Source: a virus
DNA length: 59,842 bases
Strand: one strand, 5' to 3'
IMG/VR virus record: IMGVR_UViG_3300025132_000006
Span: 1-59,842 of that record
Below, in pieces: positions 40,510-50,800 of the stretch. A model generated the notes under the pieces. That model did no database searches and was not told the DNA's origin. It saw nothing but the letters and a program-made list of their open reading frames with translations. A program made the position numbers and the translations under genes. Positions within the stretch are counted from its first letter, which is position 1, and every line of letters begins with the position of its first letter.

Positions 40510-42077
40510 TGGCTAATATAAATTCAAGAAATATAAGTCAAGCTGAAGAAGCATTGCAACTTGCACATAGTGACTTGATTGCATTTGGTAAATTATTTTT
40601 ACCTGACGATTTCCTGAGAAGTGAAACTCCTGCATTTCATTATGAGATGGCAGATTCTATTGATGACCATAATACAAAACAATTAGCAATTATTTTACCT
40701 AGAGGACATGGTAAAACTGTCCTTACTAAATGTTCTATTATAAAAGATTTCGTATTTACTGAAAAAGACGATATGCATTTCTATGCTTGGGTAGCTGCTA
40801 CTCAAAAATTATCTGTAGGTAATATGGATTATATCAAGTATCATTTTGAATATAATGAAAGTATTAAATATTATTTTGGTGCTTTGAAAGGAAGAAAATG
40901 GACAGAAGAAGATATAGAGTTAAGCAATGGGTGTAAACTCATTTCCAAGAGTAATGTCGCTGGGATACGGGGAGGAGCGAAATTGCATAGAAGATACGAC
41001 CTCATCATCCTCGATGACTTTGAACACGAACAAAACACAATCACGGCTGAAGCTAGAGCTAAAAATGCTAATCTTGTTACCGCTGTTGTTTATCCCGCCC
41101 TTGAGCCTCATACTGGTAGGCTTCGTGTTAATGGGACTCCTGTTCATTACGATAGTTTTATCAATAATCTTATTATTAATTACGAAAGAGCCAAAAAAGG
41201 AAAAGTTGATAAAGAGTTCTCTTGGAGAGTAATTACTTATAAAGCTATTCAAAAAGATGGCACTCCCCTATGGGATTCATGGTTTCCTATAAAAAAACTA
41301 GAAGAAAAAAAGAAATTCTACCAAGATTCAGGTACACCATCTAAATTCTATCAAGAATATATGATGGAGGTACAATCAGCAGAGGATTCTGTATGGTTAA
41401 GAGAACACATAAAAGATTGGGAAGGATATTATAGAAATGAAGAGGGAATCAATTATATTGTCATTAACGGCGAAAGTACTCCGGTTAATACGTTCATTGG
41501 ATGCGACCCAGCAACAGATATTGACACAAAAGAAAGTGATTTTAGTGTTATTATGGTTATTGCTGTCGATGTTGATAATAATCTCTATGTGCTTGAGTAC
41601 GAGCGACACCGAAGTATCCCAACTATTGGAGCTAAAAAAGTTAGTGGCGACTTAATGGATAAAAAAGGGGTCGTAGACTATATCATAGATTTGTACGATA
41701 AGTACAAATGTTCATCTGCGACCGTAGAAGATGTTGCTATGAACCGAAGTATATTTCAAGCTTTAAATGATGAAAGAAGAAGATTAAATAGATTTGATAT
41801 AGCAGTAATTCCTGAAAAACCTGGTGGCACTAATAAAAGAAATCGCATTTATAGTGGTTTAAGCGGTAGATTTAGCATGGGAACTGTACATATAAGGGAA
41901 AATATGTTTGATTTAAGCAATGAAATTGTTACTTTTGGTCCGAGAATGGCACATGATGACACCATAGAAAGCCTTTATTATGCAAATTTGCACTCATATC
42001 CGCCTAATTATCAACAAGATAAGGAAAGAAAGTGGATAAAACCAAAAAGAAAAGCTAAAAGCTGGATTGTAGCGTAA
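40509..42077 (+). CDS. terL: Terminase large subunit
   Basis: The product has 522 residues. The ATPase has Walker A PRGHGKT (64-70), Walker B LIILDD (165-170) followed by FEHE, and a coupling-type segment VNGTP (208-211). The nuclease has Asp333 in FIGCDPATD, Glu407 in TVEDVA and Asp483/Asp484 in MAHDDT. These are all the catalytic residues expected for a packaging motor that pumps and cuts DNA. The stretch 40920-41150 uses unusually many C-ending codons and has higher G+C than its flanks, a possible recombination patch covering Walker B. Confidence 0.93.
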   Translation: MANINSRNISQAEEALQLAHSDLIAFGKLFLPDDFLRSETPAFHYEMADSIDDHNTKQLAIILPRGHGKTVLTKCSIIKDFVFTEKDDMHFYAWVAATQKLSVGNMDYIKYHFEYNESIKYYFGALKGRKWTEEDIELSNGCKLISKSNVAGIRGGAKLHRRYDLIILDDFEHEQNTITAEARAKNANLVTAVVYPALEPHTGRLRVNGTPVHYDSFINNLIINYERAKKGKVDKEFSWRVITYKAIQKDGTPLWDSWFPIKKLEEKKKFYQDSGTPSKFYQEYMMEVQSAEDSVWLREHIKDWEGYYRNEEGINYIVINGESTPVNTFIGCDPATDIDTKESDFSVIMVIAVDVDNNLYVLEYERHRSIPTIGAKKVSGDLMDKKGVVDYIIDLYDKYKCSSATVEDVAMNRSIFQALNDERRRLNRFDIAVIPEKPGGTNKRNRIYSGLSGRFSMGTVHIRENMFDLSNEIVTFGPRMAHDDTIESLYYANLHSYPPNYQQDKERKWIKPKRKAKSWIVA

Positions 42078-42463
42078 TGGACCCGGAATTAAGAAATATA
42101 GAAGGTATTATAAAAAATTTAGATATAACATCTAATGAATCTGTTCTAAACTTTCAAAAGAAGGTAAATGCCTACACAAATGACTCTACTGGGATTGGAA
42201 TGTACCCAGATAGAGATTTATTAAAAGAAGATGGGATATATGGTGGACATAGTAGAACTAGGCTAGGTAGAATGAAAGAATTTATAAATGATAGAAGAGC
42301 TGATTCTTTATTTGATGCTAATGAAAAAGCAAAAAAAGATTTTTATAGAGATTATATGTGGACTATACCAGAAGATACTTTAGGTGTTCAAGGTGCTAAG
42401 AAATATAGAGCAACTGAAATGTTAAAAGCTAAAACTAAAGAATACAATAAAGGAAGTCGATAA
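42077..42463 (+). CDS. Unknown protein between TerL and endolysin
   Basis: The product has 128 residues from a TAATG start. It is charged, with LGRMKEFINDRRADSLFDAN and FYRDYMWTIPEDTLG as the most distinctive stretches. I see no signal, membrane segment or enzyme motif. It ends next to the M15 peptidase gene. Function is unknown. Confidence 0.6.
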   Translation: MDPELRNIEGIIKNLDITSNESVLNFQKKVNAYTNDSTGIGMYPDRDLLKEDGIYGGHSRTRLGRMKEFINDRRADSLFDANEKAKKDFYRDYMWTIPEDTLGVQGAKKYRATEMLKAKTKEYNKGSR

Positions 42464-42844
42464 ATGCCTAGATTTGGGAAAAGGTCTAAAAAAAGACTCG
42501 AAGGAGTAGATAATTCATTAGTTAAAATTTTGAATAAGCTCATAAAAATTATGGATGTAACAATTATTGAAGGTCTTAGAACAAAAGAAAGGCAAGAAGA
42601 ATTAGTTAAAAAAGGAGCGAGTAAGACAAAATACTCTAAACATCTAAAAGGAAAAGCAGTTGATGTAGCTCCTTACCCAATTGATTGGGAAGATAGAGAA
42701 AGATTTCATTACATGGGAGGTATGCTTAGAGGAATTGCTTATGAAATGGGTGTTAAAATTCGTTGGGGCGGCGACTGGGATAGCGATGGCGAAATTGCAG
42801 ATAATTCATTTGACGATTTAGTCCATGTGGAGTTGATAGACTAA
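42464..42844 (+). CDS. Endolysin, M15-type L-alanyl-D-glutamate or D-Ala peptidase
   Basis: The product has 126 residues. SKHLKGKAVDVAP gives His60 and Asp67, and DDLVHVELI gives His121, the zinc ligands of M15 (VanY/phage peptidase) enzymes; IIEGLRTKERQEELV is the usual preceding helix. It cuts peptide bridges of the cell wall. There is no signal peptide, so release needs a holin. The likely membrane partners lie at 2.1-3.3 kb, far from this gene. An alternative is a virion-borne wall hydrolase. Confidence 0.88.
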   Translation: MPRFGKRSKKRLEGVDNSLVKILNKLIKIMDVTIIEGLRTKERQEELVKKGASKTKYSKHLKGKAVDVAPYPIDWEDRERFHYMGGMLRGIAYEMGVKIRWGGDWDSDGEIADNSFDDLVHVELID

Positions 42845-42936
42845 TGCCAATGCCTTTTCATTGTATTGAATGTGATAAACCAATATCTCAAGCATTAAAT
42901 GGTGTTTGCGATGAATGTAAACAAGAGGAAGAGTAA
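42844..42936 (+). CDS. 30-residue zinc-knuckle protein
   Basis: The frame from the TAATG start encodes a peptide with CIEC (Cys7, Cys10) and CDEC (Cys23, Cys26), a complete four-cysteine zinc site in 30 residues. It ends with QEEE. The gene fits exactly between the endolysin and the portal start, with its Glu codons supplying the portal ribosome site. Function is unknown. Confidence 0.6.
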   Translation: MPMPFHCIECDKPISQALNGVCDECKQEEE

Positions 42937-42938
42937 AG

Positions 42939-45200
42939 GTGGCAAGAAAAAGTCTTAAAGTTAAAGCAGGTGAAAATCATGCATTATGGGAGCGTTCTAA
43001 TACTGCTCAAAGAAATAAATGGCAACACGTTGCTCAACAAGGATATGATTTTTATTTAAACGAACAATTATCTACAGAGGAAAAAGACGCTTTAAGAGAC
43101 TCTGGGATGCCAGATTTTATTATTAATCGTATAACACCGATTATTGAAATAATGAAATACTTTGTAACTGCAAATAGTCCTAAATGGAAAGCAGTTGGAG
43201 CTGAAGGTAGTGATGCTGATATTGCTCAAGTTCATTCTGATATTGCAGAGTATTGTTGGTATCTTTCAAATGGAAAATCAATCTATAGCAATGTAATACT
43301 CGATGCATTAACTAAAGGTGTTGGTTATTTTATGGTCGATATTGACCAAAATGCTGATTTAGGTAAAGGTGAAGTATCATTTAAAAGAGTAGAACCTTTT
43401 GATGTATTTGTAGACCCAATGAGTAGAGACTTCTTAATGAGAGATGCTACTTTTTTAATTATTCGTAAAAACTTATCTAAAACACAATTAAAACTTTTAT
43501 TACCTGATTATAAAGCTAAAATAGAAAAAGCAGCGGGTAGAAGTGACCAAATGAGTTTTTCAAAAACTGATTTTGGTGATAGAGATAGTATTATCTCAGA
43601 AGATGTAGATAGTACATATGTTCCATCTGGTGAAGATGATGAAGTTTTACCTTTTTATGAGTGCTATAAAAAAATAAGAGTTCCATTTTATAATTTACTT
43701 ATGCTTGTTCCTCCTACTGAAGAAGAAATGAAGCAAATACAAGCTGATGTTCAAAGTCAATTAGGTGAATTTAAAGCTGAAATGGAAGTTCAAATCCAAG
43801 AAAAATCAAATGAACTAGACGAAGCTGTTCAAAGAGGAGAAATAATTCCTGAAAGAGCAGAGTTAGAAAAACAAAAAATATTAAAGGATATCCAAGAAGC
43901 AATAGCACAACAAGAAATGCAACTAATGTCTCAAATGCAGGAGGCGGCATCACGAACAGAAACTAATATTGTAAGTGAAGAGGAATATAAGATATTAGTT
44001 AAGAATAAAGAAGTAGCTAAACAAATTATTGAAGAAAATAGATTTCATCAAATTAGAATAGAGCTTACTTGTAGTGTTGGAGAAGATACTTTCTTATATG
44101 AGTATGTATTACCTATTTCTGAGTATCCTATTATTCCATTTTCATATATGTATACTGGGACACCATATCCAATGTCAGCAGTTGTCCCTTTAATTGGTAA
44201 ACAACAAGAAGTGAATAAAGCACATCAAATTATGATTCATAATGCTAATCTCGCTTCTAATCTTAGATGGATTTATCAAGAGGGTTCTATCCCTGAGGAG
44301 GAGTGGGAACAATATTCATCTTCTGCAGGTGCATTACTTAAATATAGACAAGGATTTGAAGCTCCAACTCCTGTTCAACCAGCAGCTATTAATAATGCTT
44401 TCTATACAATTACTCAAGAGGGTAAGCAAGATATGGAATATATTAGTGGTATTTATTCATCAATGATGGGTAATACTAAAGAGCAACCTGATACATATAG
44501 AGGGTTACTAGCTAATGATGAGTATGGTACTAGAAGAATTAAAGCTTGGATGACTAATATTGTAGAACCTTGTTTAGAGCATTTAGGAAGAGTATTTAAA
44601 GAAATAGCTCAAAAAACCTATACTGCTAATAAAGTATTTAGAATTGTTCAACCAGAAGCTGGTCAAGCTGCGGATGCCGCTAAAGAGAAAGATGTTGAAA
44701 TTAATATTCCAATTTATAACGATTATGGTGAAGCAGTTGGGAAATGGATGGATTATGAAGGAGCTAAATTTGATATTCGTGTAGTGGCTGGTTCTTCATT
44801 ACCTCTTAATAGGTGGGCATTGTTAGAAGAATACTTCAGATGGTTTCAAGCTGGTCTTATTGACGATATTGCAATGTTAGGAGAAACAGATGTGCGAAAT
44901 AAGAAGAATATTGCAAAGAGAAAATCTTTATATGCACAACTAAAAGGTCAATTAGAACAAATGGAAGAAGCAGTTAAAGATAAAGATGGAACTATTGAAA
45001 CTCTAGAACGTCAATTAGTACAAGCAGGTATAAAAGACAAAATCAAAACTGGGGAAATGGAAGTTCGTAAGGATGTATTAAATACAGAGGCTCAACAAAA
45101 ATTATTACGAGGAATGATGCAAACTGAAATGGATACATTTAGAAAAGACATGAGAAGAGAGATGGATAAGGCAAAAGATTCTTCAAAACCTAAAGAATAG
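42939..45200 (+). CDS. Portal protein
   Basis: The product has 753 residues from a GTG start after AGAGGAAGAG. The N-terminal WQHVAQQGYDFYLNEQLS, NRITPIIEIMKYF and VEPFDVFVDPMSRD are patterns of P22/T7-type portals. A long Gln/Glu coiled coil at about 265-350 is an insertion, and the C-terminus (residues 660-750) is another coil, as in barrel-bearing portals. It forms the dodecameric packaging channel. It sits between terminase and scaffold as usual. Confidence 0.85.
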   Translation: MARKSLKVKAGENHALWERSNTAQRNKWQHVAQQGYDFYLNEQLSTEEKDALRDSGMPDFIINRITPIIEIMKYFVTANSPKWKAVGAEGSDADIAQVHSDIAEYCWYLSNGKSIYSNVILDALTKGVGYFMVDIDQNADLGKGEVSFKRVEPFDVFVDPMSRDFLMRDATFLIIRKNLSKTQLKLLLPDYKAKIEKAAGRSDQMSFSKTDFGDRDSIISEDVDSTYVPSGEDDEVLPFYECYKKIRVPFYNLLMLVPPTEEEMKQIQADVQSQLGEFKAEMEVQIQEKSNELDEAVQRGEIIPERAELEKQKILKDIQEAIAQQEMQLMSQMQEAASRTETNIVSEEEYKILVKNKEVAKQIIEENRFHQIRIELTCSVGEDTFLYEYVLPISEYPIIPFSYMYTGTPYPMSAVVPLIGKQQEVNKAHQIMIHNANLASNLRWIYQEGSIPEEEWEQYSSSAGALLKYRQGFEAPTPVQPAAINNAFYTITQEGKQDMEYISGIYSSMMGNTKEQPDTYRGLLANDEYGTRRIKAWMTNIVEPCLEHLGRVFKEIAQKTYTANKVFRIVQPEAGQAADAAKEKDVEINIPIYNDYGEAVGKWMDYEGAKFDIRVVAGSSLPLNRWALLEEYFRWFQAGLIDDIAMLGETDVRNKKNIAKRKSLYAQLKGQLEQMEEAVKDKDGTIETLERQLVQAGIKDKIKTGEMEVRKDVLNTEAQQKLLRGMMQTEMDTFRKDMRREMDKAKDSSKPKE

Positions 45201-45253
45201 CATTGATTATAACAGGTGAAAAGTTTTAAATTAAAGAAAAGGAGCAGATAATA

Positions 45254-46141
45254 ATGGAAAAAACTGAACAGGACAACACTCAACAAGAGTCCCCTGAAGT
45301 AGACATTATGCAATTAGAAACATCAGAAACAGCGCCAGACGACTCCAATGCCTTTTTTGAGGCACTTGACAGAGGTACGAATGGTGCAATATATGATGAA
45401 CCCTCAACACAGAGAACCTCCGAAGGTGGCAATAACAAGCCAACCGAGAGTCCTGTCGAGAGTGCTGAAGCACAAGCATCTAATAACACAGAAGCAGACA
45501 ATCTTCAGCAAAGGTATTCGGCATCTAGTAGGGAAGCGAAGCGTCTAAATGGTCGCTTATCCGAAATAGAACCGTATATGCCTATATTAGACGCAATGAA
45601 AGAAGACCCTAATTTAATTCAACATGTGAGGAATTATTTTGAGGGTGGTGGAAACGCACCAACTAGTATGAAAGAACAACTGCAATTAGATGAAGATTTT
45701 ATCTTTGATGGCAACGAAGCCTTTGATAATCCAAGCTCTGATTCTGCTCGTGTTCTTAATGCGACAATAGATGGTATGGTTCAAAGAAGGTTGTCAGATT
45801 TTTCATCAAAACAACGCTCCGAAAATCAAAGACTTACTAGTGAGAGTGATTTTAGGCAAAGACATGATATGTCCCAAGAAGAATGGGAAGATTTAGTAGG
45901 ATTTGCTAAAGATAAGAAACTCGATTTAGAAGACATTTATTACCTTAAGAACAGAGAAAATAGAGATAAGAATATAAGACAAAATGCTCAACAAGAGGTT
46001 GCAAACCAAGTGCGAAATGTACAAGGAAGACCTCAATCGTTAGCATCTACAGGCGGAGCAGCCACAGAAGAAAAATCAGCAGATGATGCAGTGTTCGACC
46101 AATTACTAGGCGGTGAGTCAATTAACCGTCTACTTGGCTAA
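45254..46141 (+). CDS. Scaffolding protein
   Basis: The product has 295 residues with AAGGAG upstream. The N-terminal third is acidic and disordered (SPEVDIMQLETSETAPDDSN), then come helices, a coiled coil and an Ala/Gln-rich C-terminal helix ending ESINRLLG. Composition and position, between portal and capsid genes, are those of scaffolding proteins that shape the procapsid. No protease motif is seen. The first 300 bases use more G/C-ending codons than the flanking genes. Confidence 0.75.
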   Translation: MEKTEQDNTQQESPEVDIMQLETSETAPDDSNAFFEALDRGTNGAIYDEPSTQRTSEGGNNKPTESPVESAEAQASNNTEADNLQQRYSASSREAKRLNGRLSEIEPYMPILDAMKEDPNLIQHVRNYFEGGGNAPTSMKEQLQLDEDFIFDGNEAFDNPSSDSARVLNATIDGMVQRRLSDFSSKQRSENQRLTSESDFRQRHDMSQEEWEDLVGFAKDKKLDLEDIYYLKNRENRDKNIRQNAQQEVANQVRNVQGRPQSLASTGGAATEEKSADDAVFDQLLGGESINRLLG

Positions 46142-46188
46142 AAGTCGAACAGCCATAGAGTAGACATAAAACACAAAAGGTACACACT

Positions 46189-47718
46189 ATGGCACAATCA
46201 GATGCCACCTATCCGGGTGACCATCCCTTACATTTAAAACATAGTTCGGGATTAGACGAAGGATATGGTGTATTTAATGGTTCTTCACTTTCCACAGGTG
46301 ACCTTCGGAGAAAATATAATTTTGCTGAAAGATTCAGCGAATTGGCTATTGACCAAACACCTTTTTTCCGATTGGTATCCAAGGTAGGTAAAAGACCAAC
46401 TGACGACCCTTCGTTTAAATTTACGGAGAAACGTCAATCATGGATGAAACGCTACTGTTATGTAGTAGCTCAAATCAAAACAGGCTCAACAAAAGTCTAT
46501 GACGATGCTACATTAACAGCTCATGGCGGTGATGCATCAATGGCAGTAGGTGATACTGTGAAACTATATATGGCTACTGATTATGAATCAGCTGGTAATA
46601 TACAGAATATTCACGGACAATCATCTGGTGCTATTGCAATTGGAGCGGCTGGAACAGCTCCTGAATTCCTATTACCAAACCAAATAATCCAAGTTAATCT
46701 ATCAGCTACGACTGGTGGTGGAACTGCAGTAAGTGATTATACTCTGATTAAAATATCATCAGTAGGTGCACAAGAAGCAATTACTGGTGTAGCAGAGGCA
46801 AAGTTGGTAACAGGTACTGTAGTTAAAGCAGCTAGCGGTGAGTTTACTTCTTTTTCAAGTAACGCACCAGTCTTACAAGCTTATGACAAAATTATTTCTA
46901 GCGATTTAGAAGCTAAGAGATGTTATGTTGTAGGTAACTCATATGAAGAAGGTTCTTCTTTAATGGGTAAGACATGGAAAGATAATCCATATAGTACTGG
47001 TTATGGACAGACTCAAATCTTTAGGTCTGAGTTTGGTATGACCAATACTGCTCGTGCAACTGTCCTTAAATACGAACCTAATGAATGGGCTCGTGTTTGG
47101 AGAGACAAACTTATCGAGCATAAGTGGGAAATCGAACAGACTGCTCTCTTCGGTTCACAATATACAGATGGTAGTGGAGTACAACATACTCAAGGAGCTG
47201 TTGATTATATTGTTAATTATGGAAACGTATTCTCATGGTCTACAAGTAAAAATGTAGACAATTTCATGGATGATATGTCTTCATACATTGACCCTAGATA
47301 TAATAGCTCAAAAGCTACTGTTTACTTTTGTGATACAGAAGTCTACAACTGGTTACATAAACTAGGTGGTTACTTCTCGCAAAACGTGAGTATTGATTCT
47401 CAGTTTAGCGCAGACTTAGCTATCACTGGTCGTAAGAAAGTCTTAGGACTTGATGTTACTACCATTAGTACTCCATTAGGAAGTATGAATGTAACTAGGA
47501 ATGTTGCACTTGATAGAAGCAATGTTAAGATTCTAGGAGTTAACATGAATAACGTCAGATACCGTCCTCTAGTTGGAAACGGCATTAATCGTGATACATC
47601 GATTTATGTTGGAGTACAATCTCTAGAGAATACTGGAACTGATAAACGTGTTGATATGATTCTTACAGAAGCTGGATTCGAGTGGAAGATGCCAGAATCA
47701 CACGCAGTTTGGAAATAA
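46189..47718 (+). CDS. Major capsid protein (HK97 fold, DUF5309/SU10-like)
   Basis: The product has 509 residues with AAGG upstream. The segment QIFRSEFGMTNTARA, followed by an arm of KLIEHKWEIEQTALFG, resembles DUF5309/SU10-type capsid proteins. A variable insertion of about 120 residues (GSTKVYDDATLTAHG to about VTGTVVK) may be a surface domain. Codon use is among the least A/T-biased in the genome, as expected for the most abundant protein. It is followed by a structured intergenic element. Confidence 0.82.
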   Translation: MAQSDATYPGDHPLHLKHSSGLDEGYGVFNGSSLSTGDLRRKYNFAERFSELAIDQTPFFRLVSKVGKRPTDDPSFKFTEKRQSWMKRYCYVVAQIKTGSTKVYDDATLTAHGGDASMAVGDTVKLYMATDYESAGNIQNIHGQSSGAIAIGAAGTAPEFLLPNQIIQVNLSATTGGGTAVSDYTLIKISSVGAQEAITGVAEAKLVTGTVVKAASGEFTSFSSNAPVLQAYDKIISSDLEAKRCYVVGNSYEEGSSLMGKTWKDNPYSTGYGQTQIFRSEFGMTNTARATVLKYEPNEWARVWRDKLIEHKWEIEQTALFGSQYTDGSGVQHTQGAVDYIVNYGNVFSWSTSKNVDNFMDDMSSYIDPRYNSSKATVYFCDTEVYNWLHKLGGYFSQNVSIDSQFSADLAITGRKKVLGLDVTTISTPLGSMNVTRNVALDRSNVKILGVNMNNVRYRPLVGNGINRDTSIYVGVQSLENTGTDKRVDMILTEAGFEWKMPESHAVWK

Positions 47719-47732
47719 TCCAATCTAGTAAT

Positions 47733-47790
47733 ATACGGGGATGGGTCGTGAGTTTATTCGCCTCCTTTCTGCTTACGCCCTGACCCGTAT
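47733..47790 (+). promoter_or_regulatory. Two-stem RNA hairpin between capsid gene and repeat-protein gene
   Basis: 47733-47739 pairs with 47784-47790 (7 bp perfect), and inside it 47747-47752 pairs with 47772-47777 (6 bp with one G-U on the plus strand). No U-run follows, so it is not a standard terminator. It could attenuate transcription after the capsid gene, or protect the capsid mRNA end. The next gene's ribosome site (GAGG) follows within four bases. Confidence 0.5.
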
Positions 47791-47801
47791 TGTGAGGTAA
47801 T

Positions 47802-50800
47802 ATGAAAATTTGGGAAAGAGTTAATAACATTACGGGCAACAATACAAAAGCTCGTTTTCTTGTTGAATATGTAAACGCAGGTGCTAAGTTTATACTAGCA
47901 GCCTTACCTGAGAAATTCTTATGGACTGTAGCTACAGAGACAGAAATCGTAGGTAGGGATTCTAGTGGAGTAAATAAAATAGGCAAGGGTTCTACTATTG
48001 CATATGATAAGATTTTAGCAGTATATAGATGGGATGGCACAGATGCCAATGGAAATCCTAAAAAAAGAGTAGCTGAAGAATCACCTGACAATAGTATACA
48101 TATATTTGATGAATCTAATAGTTTATTAAAAGCTACAAGCATATTTCCTAAGTTTTATAAGTTAGGAGGAAAGATTTTTATTAAACCAGACCCTGATTAT
48201 AATGATGGAGTTGGTACTTATACATATACAAAGTTAGGTGAGTCATCTACTACTACAGTTAATTCTGGGACTGGAGATAAAGGAGTAATAGTATATTCTG
48301 CTCCACCTATTATAGATGAAAATGATGATTCTTGGATATTAACTGAGTATGAAAATATTGCTATTTTTTATGCAGGGTCGTTAGACTTCTTAAGATTAAG
48401 TAGTGTATATAGAGATTTATGTAAAACAGAGATAGACGAAGTAGTTAGTGCAACAGGGTTATTAAAGAATTATAGAGATAAGGTTACTGCTTCTTCTTTT
48501 GACCCTACAAAAGCAACTGATGGTTCATCTACTATTAATATTCCTAATAAAGTACTCTCATTTAGTGTAGGCACTAGTTTACCTACATTTAGTTTTAGTG
48601 GTTCTCTTCCGTCTGATTTCGTTATTTCTTCATTATTACCTAGTAATATAACACTAACTAAAGAGCTTCCAAGTTTTTCAATAGCTGATTCTCTACCAAG
48701 TGATTTTAGTATAAGTGAAACTTTGCCAAGTAGTAATATTTCTGTTGGTTCTTCGTTACCTTCATTTTCATTTGTTGAAGCATTGCCATCTTCTTTTGTA
48801 AGTCCTTCAACTAGTCTACCTTCATTTAGTTTCTCAGGTAGTCTTCCAACTTCTATTAATGTATCTACATCTTTACCATCAGGTTCTTTTTCTAAATCAT
48901 TACCTAGTATATCGATAAATGCAGTTCCTCCAAGTGATATTAATGTAACAGAATCTCTTCCAACATTTAGTTTTACAAAAGAATTACCTTCAGAAATGGT
49001 AATAGGAGAATCTCTACCTGATGATATTGTTGTTTCATCTCCTTTACCATCTTTTAATGTAGCTTCTTCTCTTCCATCGGATTTTAATATAGAGTCTTCA
49101 TTACCTTCTAATTTTATAGTTTCAACATCTTTGCCTAGTGCTATTAATGTTGAGACTCCATTACCAAATGATTTTGCACCAGCTGAAACATTACCATCAG
49201 ATTTTAATATATCTCAAACTATTCCTACTTTTTCAGAACTTAGTCATAGTATGGTTCTATCTGGAGCCGATGACGCTATGGATAAGGCTGAGAAATTAAT
49301 AGATGGTAGTGAATTAAGTAATGAGATTGATAATGCTCAAGGATGGATAGACGATGAAGATGTTGAAATGGCTTCAGTTGTTATAAATACCGCGGCTCAA
49401 GAAATAAATAGAGCTTCAGCTTCTATTAACAAAGAAAAAACTAAATTAGAAGAATTTTCTACTAAAGTGAATCAAAAAGTAAATAAATATCAAAATGATA
49501 TAGCTAATTATAGTAATGAAGTCCAAAAAGAGCGTAATAGAATGCAATCTCAAATGGAAAAATATACTCAAGCAATTCAGAAGGAACAAGTAAGGGTTGG
49601 TTCTTCAATAGAAAAATATCAAGCAGAGTTACAAAAAGAATTTCAAAGAGTATCAAGTGAAACTCAAAAATATCAGAATGAGGTTCAAAAAGAAGCTGAA
49701 AGAGTTCAAATAGAACTAGGAAAGTATAAACAAGAAGTAGATAAAGAAACACAAAGAGTTAAAAATGGTCTTGAAAAACATCAAGCGGAAGTTACTAAAC
49801 AAGCTCAAAAGTCTAAAACTGAGGCTGATGCATATGGTGCAGAGCTTCAAAAAGAAACTCAAAAAGCAACATCAAAAATTAATAAATATCAACAAAATGT
49901 TTCTAAAGAGTCTCAAAGAGTCCAAACAGAAGTTTCTAAGTACTCTAATGAACTACAGAAAGAAGTTGCATCTTCTCAGAGACAAGCTGAAAAATATAAT
50001 CTACAATTACAAACAGAAATTAATAGAGTATCTTCTGGTTTAAATAAATTTCAACAAGAAATTGCTAAAGATATACAATCTTATCAAAAAGAAATAGAAG
50101 TTTACACTGCTGAGATACAAGGAGAGGCTGCTAAAGCAAATATAGATATAAATAACTATCAAGCTGAATTAGCTAAAGAAACTCAACGTCAAAACTCAGA
50201 ATTAGCTAAATATCAAGCTGATTTACAAAAATCTATACAAGTTTTTACTCTAGACCTTAATAAATATGCATCAGAGGTTCAAAAAGAATCTGCAAGATTA
50301 AATGCTGATGTATCAAGATATGCACAAGCTAATAATAAAGAAATTGCAAGATATAATGGTGAGTTGCAAAAGTATCAAGCAGATTTAGCAAAAGAAGTTC
50401 AATTATTTAATACTCAAGTTGCTTCTTATCAAGCTGATGTACAAAAGGAATCTTCTAGAGTTAGCTCTGGCGTAGCAAAATATAATTCTTCTCTTCAGAA
50501 AGAATCTCAAAGAGTTAGTATGGAAATAAATTCCTATCAAGCTGAATTAGGTAAAGAATCACAAAGAATTGGGACTGATGTACAAAAATATGGTGCAGAA
50601 GTTCAAAAAGAAACTCAGAAAATAAATTCAGGAATTGCCAAGTATCAAGCTGAGCTTCAGAAAGAAACTTCAGAATTTGGAACAAAGATTCAAAAGTTCA
50701 ATGCTGACCTTCAAAAAGAATCAACTAAATTACAAAAAGATATACAACAATTTACTCTTGATATAAATAATTATTCCAGTTTAATACAAGCTAAAAGCGG

